Assembly (NCBI GenBank): GCA_023525915.1 | Contig: CP026657.1 | Span: 3,682,001-3,746,000, forward strand | Reading direction: 5' to 3' | Origin: Acetispira formosa (nom. nud.) | GTDB lineage: Bacteria > Desulfobacterota > Desulfarculia > Adiutricales > Adiutricaceae | DNA: 64,000 bases | Part shown: one piece after another, positions 61,001-64,000 of the stretch | Layout: each line of letters begins with the position of its first letter | Numbering within the stretch: position 1 is the first letter of the stretch | Position numbers and translations under genes: made by a program | The notes under the pieces: generated by a model | What the model was told of the DNA's origin: nothing | The model's database searches: none | Seen by the model: only the letters and a program-made list of their open reading frames with translations

Positions 61001-62523
61001 AATAGCTGCGGACGCTCACTGAGCACGGCCAGCTGCCCGTCAAAACCCATTGAGCCGGTCGGCTCGGCCCCGTTCTGGGCCATTGGGCCGATAATCAGAT
61101 CAATATCATCGCGGTCATAGCCAAACAGGCCCTGCCGGAAAGTCAGGTTGTCGACGCTGGAATGAAAATCCGAGCCGGTGAAGAAGCCGGGAATATCCAG
61201 GCGATTTTCGCTCACCCAGCGCCGGTAAGGGCGGCGCCGAGCCAGGTGGCTTTTTATCTCCTCATCGTGAATAATACGGCGGCCTTGTATGTCGGCTAAA
61301 ATCATCTGGCCGGGCCGCAAGGACCCCTTCTCGGCCACGCGGTCATCTGGCAGCGGGATGGCTCCGGCCTCAGAGGCGAAGACCATCAGCCCGTCATCCA
61401 GAAGGCTGTAGCGGGCCGGCCTCAGGCCGTTGCGATCCAACAGCGCCCCCACCTTCTCGCCGTCGGTGAAGACCACGGCCGCCGGGCCGTCCCACGGCTC
61501 CATCAGACCGGCGTGGTATTCAAAAAAACCGCGCAGGTTCGGCCCCATTGGATATTTCTGGCCCCAGGCCTGGGGGATGAGCATGGTCATGGAGTGATCC
61601 AGGCTCCGGCCGCCGCGCATCAGAAATTCCAGGGCATTGTCCAGGCTGGCGGAATCGCTGGCTTCCGGCTCTATTAAAGGAAACAGCTTAACAATGTCCC
61701 GCCCGAAAATAGGTGATTCCAGGCTGGGTTCGCGGGCGGTAAGCCAGTTGCGGTTGCCGCGAATAGTATTGATCTCGCCATTATGGGCCAGTGACCGGAA
61801 TGGCTGGGCCAGCCGCCAGGAGGGAAAGGTATTGGTGCTGAAACGCTGATGCACCACGGCAAAGGCGGAGGCCAGCCGCGGGTCGTTCAAATCCTCATAG
61901 AAAGCAGGCAATTGGGAGGCCATCAGCATGCCTTTATATACCAGCGTGCGGCAGGAAAGGCTGGGCAGGCAGACCTCGTCCAGCGAGAAACCGGCCCGGC
62001 GGGCTTCAGCTTCAATACTTTTTCGTAGGATATAAAGACGGCGTTCCAGGGCCTCGCCAACTATCCGGCCCTGGCCCGGCCGGGGTGAGACAAAGAACTG
62101 CCAGATGGACGGACGGCTTCCGAAAGCAGTTCGGCCCAGGGCCGCCGGGTCCACCGGAACTTCACGCCAGCCCGGCACTGTCAGACCGCAGGCAGTCGCC
62201 TGATTGTCAATCAGCCTCCTGGCCCGCCTTGACGCGTCACTGTCAGGCGGCAGAAAGGCCATGCCCACGCCGTAAGAACCGGCTTTCGGCAGTTCGAAAT
62301 CAAGCCGGGCACGAAAAAACGCATCAGGCAGTTTCAATAAAATTCCCGCACCGTCCCCGGAGTCAGCGTCCGCGCCCGAAGCGCCGCGATGGGCCAGATT
62401 GCGAAGAAGCTCCAGGGCCAGTTTGACCACGTCGTGAGAGGGGGGCCCTTCCAGACGGGTGACGAAGCCAACGCCGCAGGCGTCATGCTCGAATTGCGGG
62501 TCATAAAGTCCGATTTTGTTCAT
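58024..62523 (-). CDS. gltB: Glutamate synthase, large subunit
   Basis: A roughly 1499-residue enzyme transferring glutamine amide nitrogen to 2-oxoglutarate. The ATG at 62523 has TGAGGT at 5 nt; the ATG at 62538 lacks a site. The type II amidotransferase nucleophile is the Cys in [16 protein letters not shown], so a short N-terminal peptide is probably removed. The FMN-binding synthase domain has [50 protein letters not shown] and [13 protein letters not shown]. The [3Fe-4S] cysteines are in [21 protein letters not shown]. The C-terminal GXGXG beta-helix is present. No gltD small subunit is adjacent on either side. Confidence 0.96.
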   Translation of the reverse strand: [1499 protein letters not shown]

Positions 62524-62538
62524 AGTAACCTCATTCAT

Positions 62539-62860
62539 CGGCGGGGGCCGAGTGTGGGTTACAATAGAGCAAATGTGGTACCAGTCATTGAATCGTTTTG
62601 AAAATCAGTATGTTATAAATAAATGTTTTCAAGCGGCCATTTATGATTCTACCAAAATGTGATTTGTTTCGTCTCCAAGATTACCAATCCGTAACAACTG
62701 CGCGATGAAGCCTTACATGAGGGTGACCAGGTTGTAGGCAGGTTGTTTAAACGGCGCAAATCAAGTCTGGCCGACTGGGCGTTATCCAATATGGCCGCCA
62801 CGTTGTCGGCGGTCGGTTGTTTTGCTATAATTAAAAAATAGCACATAATTTTTTGGCTGG
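62539..62860. other. Intergenic region with a possible gene remnant
   Basis: No intact gene is supported. On the plus strand, 62694-62840 reads QLRDEALHEGDQVVGRLFKRR and SSLADWALSNMAATLSAVGCFAIIKK without a start codon, which may be a fragment of a lost gene. The gltB promoter should also lie here. Confidence 0.35.
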
Positions 62861-62999
62861 AAGTTATTTCATAAATATCTTTTTCTCTTTGGCGCCGTTG
62901 CGGGAGTCTTTTTAATACTCGAAATATGTCGTATATTACTGAGCTTAAAAAGCCGTCGCACCTATCCAGGGAACAAAAATCTTATTTATGAAATGACTT
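62861..62999 (-). mobile_element. MITE-like inverted-repeat element, copy 2
   Basis: About 139 bp, homologous in reverse orientation to 1197-1333. Shared blocks include TTTTTGTTCCCTGG, TAGG(T/C)GCGA, TTTTTAAGC, ATATTTCGAG(T/C)ATTAAAAA and GCAACG(G/A)CGCC. The terminal repeats are AAGTTATTTCATAAATA-like and imperfect. Its right end runs directly into a truncated PIN-domain frame. Confidence 0.7.
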
Positions 63000-63118
63000 T
63001 TAATCTTAAAGTGGTCTCGCTGGATGATAAAATTGAACATGCCGCCATTGGTTTGAGACGGTCTATATGCCTAAAATTATCTGATGCAATTGTTGTGGCC
63101 AGGCGGGTTAGCAGTTAG
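62993..63118 (+). pseudogene. PIN-domain (VapC-type) toxin remnant, C-terminal part
   Basis: The 41 codons read MTFNLKVVSLDDKIEHAAIG, then LRRSICLKLSDAIVVARRVSS and a stop. VVSLDDKIEHAAIGLRR and LKLSDAIVVA match the last catalytic-Asp region of PIN ribonucleases (LKLPDAIIAA). The N-terminal two thirds, with the first acidic residue, are missing, and the MITE copy lies exactly where they should be. It is too short to be active. The apparent ATG is within the MITE end. Confidence 0.65.
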
Positions 63119-63128
63119 GAGACTTATA

Positions 63129-64000
63129 ATGACAAGGGATTGGTCTGCTTTACTCAAAGTGCTTTTAATAGTTCTTCTTTTACCAGCAAATGCCTATGCC
63201 CTGAAAGAACAGGAATGCATCTCTAGTTTTAACAAAGATATCGAGACGTCTAAGTATGCTTTCCCCGGCCTGGAGTTGCCACAGAATACACAAGTGTATG
63301 CTGTTTGGTCTTACGCACGATTTGTCGGGGGTTTACATTTAGGCTGGCAGTTAGAAGGCGCGAGAGGTGAAGCTACTATACTCAAGGTGGTGGTAGATTC
63401 CCCTAATGAACCCGTGGTCTTAATGCTAAGAGGTACCGAACCGCATATCTGGCATATAAATTGGACTAAGGGCACTCAAATAAAAGCGGTGTTCGCCAGC
63501 GGCGGTGATGTCCAGAGGGTTGCCGGTCTCCCCGATGATGTGCCGGTACTCAACAGCACCTATGAGAGCCGCCGAGCATGTGGTAATTTTTACCTCGAAA
63601 CATTCTCTGATACGAGTGGCGGCTGTCTCGCCTTGCCAGACACTTTCCAGAATTATTCCGAAGCAGATATATTATCAAGGCAGCTTTTTGGGCGCAAGGT
63701 AAGTGCTTATTTTGATAATTACCACATGAGAAGCGGGCAACTGGTGATTGGAGAAGCTGGAAGTTCCAAGACTGAACTGCGACCTGTTATTGAGTTGAGA
63801 GACGACGCCGAATTGATAACCAATGCGGAACTCCGTAAAGAAGATTTTCACGCTCCATCTGCGCCTATGACGGGCGATATCGGGTTACCTGAAGCTGAAG
63901 ACAAAAGTTTAATTAGAAAAGCCACAGAGGAAGATATTCAGGAATACTTAAAAGCCTTAGCCAAAACTAATGGCCTGCCCGATCGAATTATTCCACAAAA
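63129..64000 (+). CDS. Secreted hypothetical protein, incomplete at the right edge
   Basis: The frame is open from the ATG at 63129 to the window end (290 codons, no stop). GGAG lies 6 nt upstream. The N-terminus is a signal peptide (MTRDWSALLKVLLIVLLLPANAYALKE). I do not recognise the mature part. It has paired cysteines (QECISSF; RRACGNF; GGCLALP), a beta-rich section (VYAVWSYARFVGGLHLGWQLEGARGEATILKVVVDSPNEPVVLMLRGTEPHIWHINW) and an acidic C-terminal stretch (EEDIQEYLKALAKTNGLPD). LMLRGTEPHIWHI and 'IKAVFASGGDVQRV' suggest a periplasmic or surface-sensing fold, without a named family. It is more AT-rich than the gltB side. Confidence 0.75.
   Translation, partial: MTRDWSALLKVLLIVLLLPANAYALKEQECISSFNKDIETSKYAFPGLELPQNTQVYAVWSYARFVGGLHLGWQLEGARGEATILKVVVDSPNEPVVLMLRGTEPHIWHINWTKGTQIKAVFASGGDVQRVAGLPDDVPVLNSTYESRRACGNFYLETFSDTSGGCLALPDTFQNYSEADILSRQLFGRKVSAYFDNYHMRSGQLVIGEAGSSKTELRPVIELRDDAELITNAELRKEDFHAPSAPMTGDIGLPEAEDKSLIRKATEEDIQEYLKALAKTNGLPDRIIPQ

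Overview
The window looks like a chromosomal segment of a Gram-negative, probably anaerobic bacterium of deltaproteobacterial (Desulfobacterota-like) type. It has an osmoregulated periplasmic glucan synthase, an RND pump, lipobox lipoproteins, a TolC-type protein, an hrcA-grpE-dnaK cluster and a phenylacetate-CoA ligase paired with a tandem ACT protein, a combination common in anaerobes. The taxon is inferred from gene content only. No rRNA is present; the single tRNA is tRNA-Ser(GGA).

Layout. 0-3 kb: the 3' part of opgH and, convergent to it, a GH144-like periplasmic glucanase. 3-11 kb: a stand-alone secretin-type STN protein, an RND adaptor and pump, and a P-type cation ATPase. 11-14 kb: a PPOX-like flavoprotein, ureidoglycine aminohydrolase (allE) and a GNAT-ATPase fusion. 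14-21 kb (minus strand): a TolC-like protein, two HlyD-type adaptors and a PqqD/M50-protease/HlyD fusion. They form a secretion-like module without an ABC ATPase, and an 0.83-kb inverted repeat lies inside it. 21-29 kb: an ArsR-like regulator, a CNNM/CorC protein, glgB, and paaK plus ACT. 29-33 kb: an unknown 132-aa gene, an IS200-type element, a YdjM-like membrane protein and a MATE pump. 34-40.6 kb: an operon of M50B protease, TerB-like protein, BrxD-like ATPase and BrxHI-like helicase, next to a divergent XRE/SLOG pair. This is the best candidate for an undescribed, defence-type system. 41-46 kb: two DUF1254/DUF1214 proteins, a truncated porin-like gene and a decayed integrase at tRNA-Ser. 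46-53 kb: a DUF1573 protein, a GT2/GT81-like glycosyltransferase and dnaK-grpE-hrcA. 53-55 kb: thiD-thiM-thiE under a TPP riboswitch. 56-64 kb: a small acidic protein, a baeRF-family protein, gltB, a PIN-domain remnant and an incomplete secreted protein running off the right edge.

The window is rich in dispersed non-coding repeats. (i) A 137-139-bp MITE-like element occurs twice (1.2 and 62.9 kb). (ii) A 224-bp element has GTAA termini and an 8-bp target duplication (33.4 kb), as in IS66 relatives. (iii) Eight copies of an 84-90-bp palindrome carry a conserved asymmetric centre, six of them arranged as three pairs. (iv) A roughly 100-bp repeat with the core TACGATGATGGCCGCC occurs at least six times, mostly at 3' ends of genes; in two cases it supplies the last codons and the stop. 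(v) GC-rich long inverted repeats lie at 8.5, 16.2-17.1 and 27.1 kb.

Starts were chosen from visible Shine-Dalgarno sequences, so several differ from the longest open frame. Family names come from sequence recognition without a database search.
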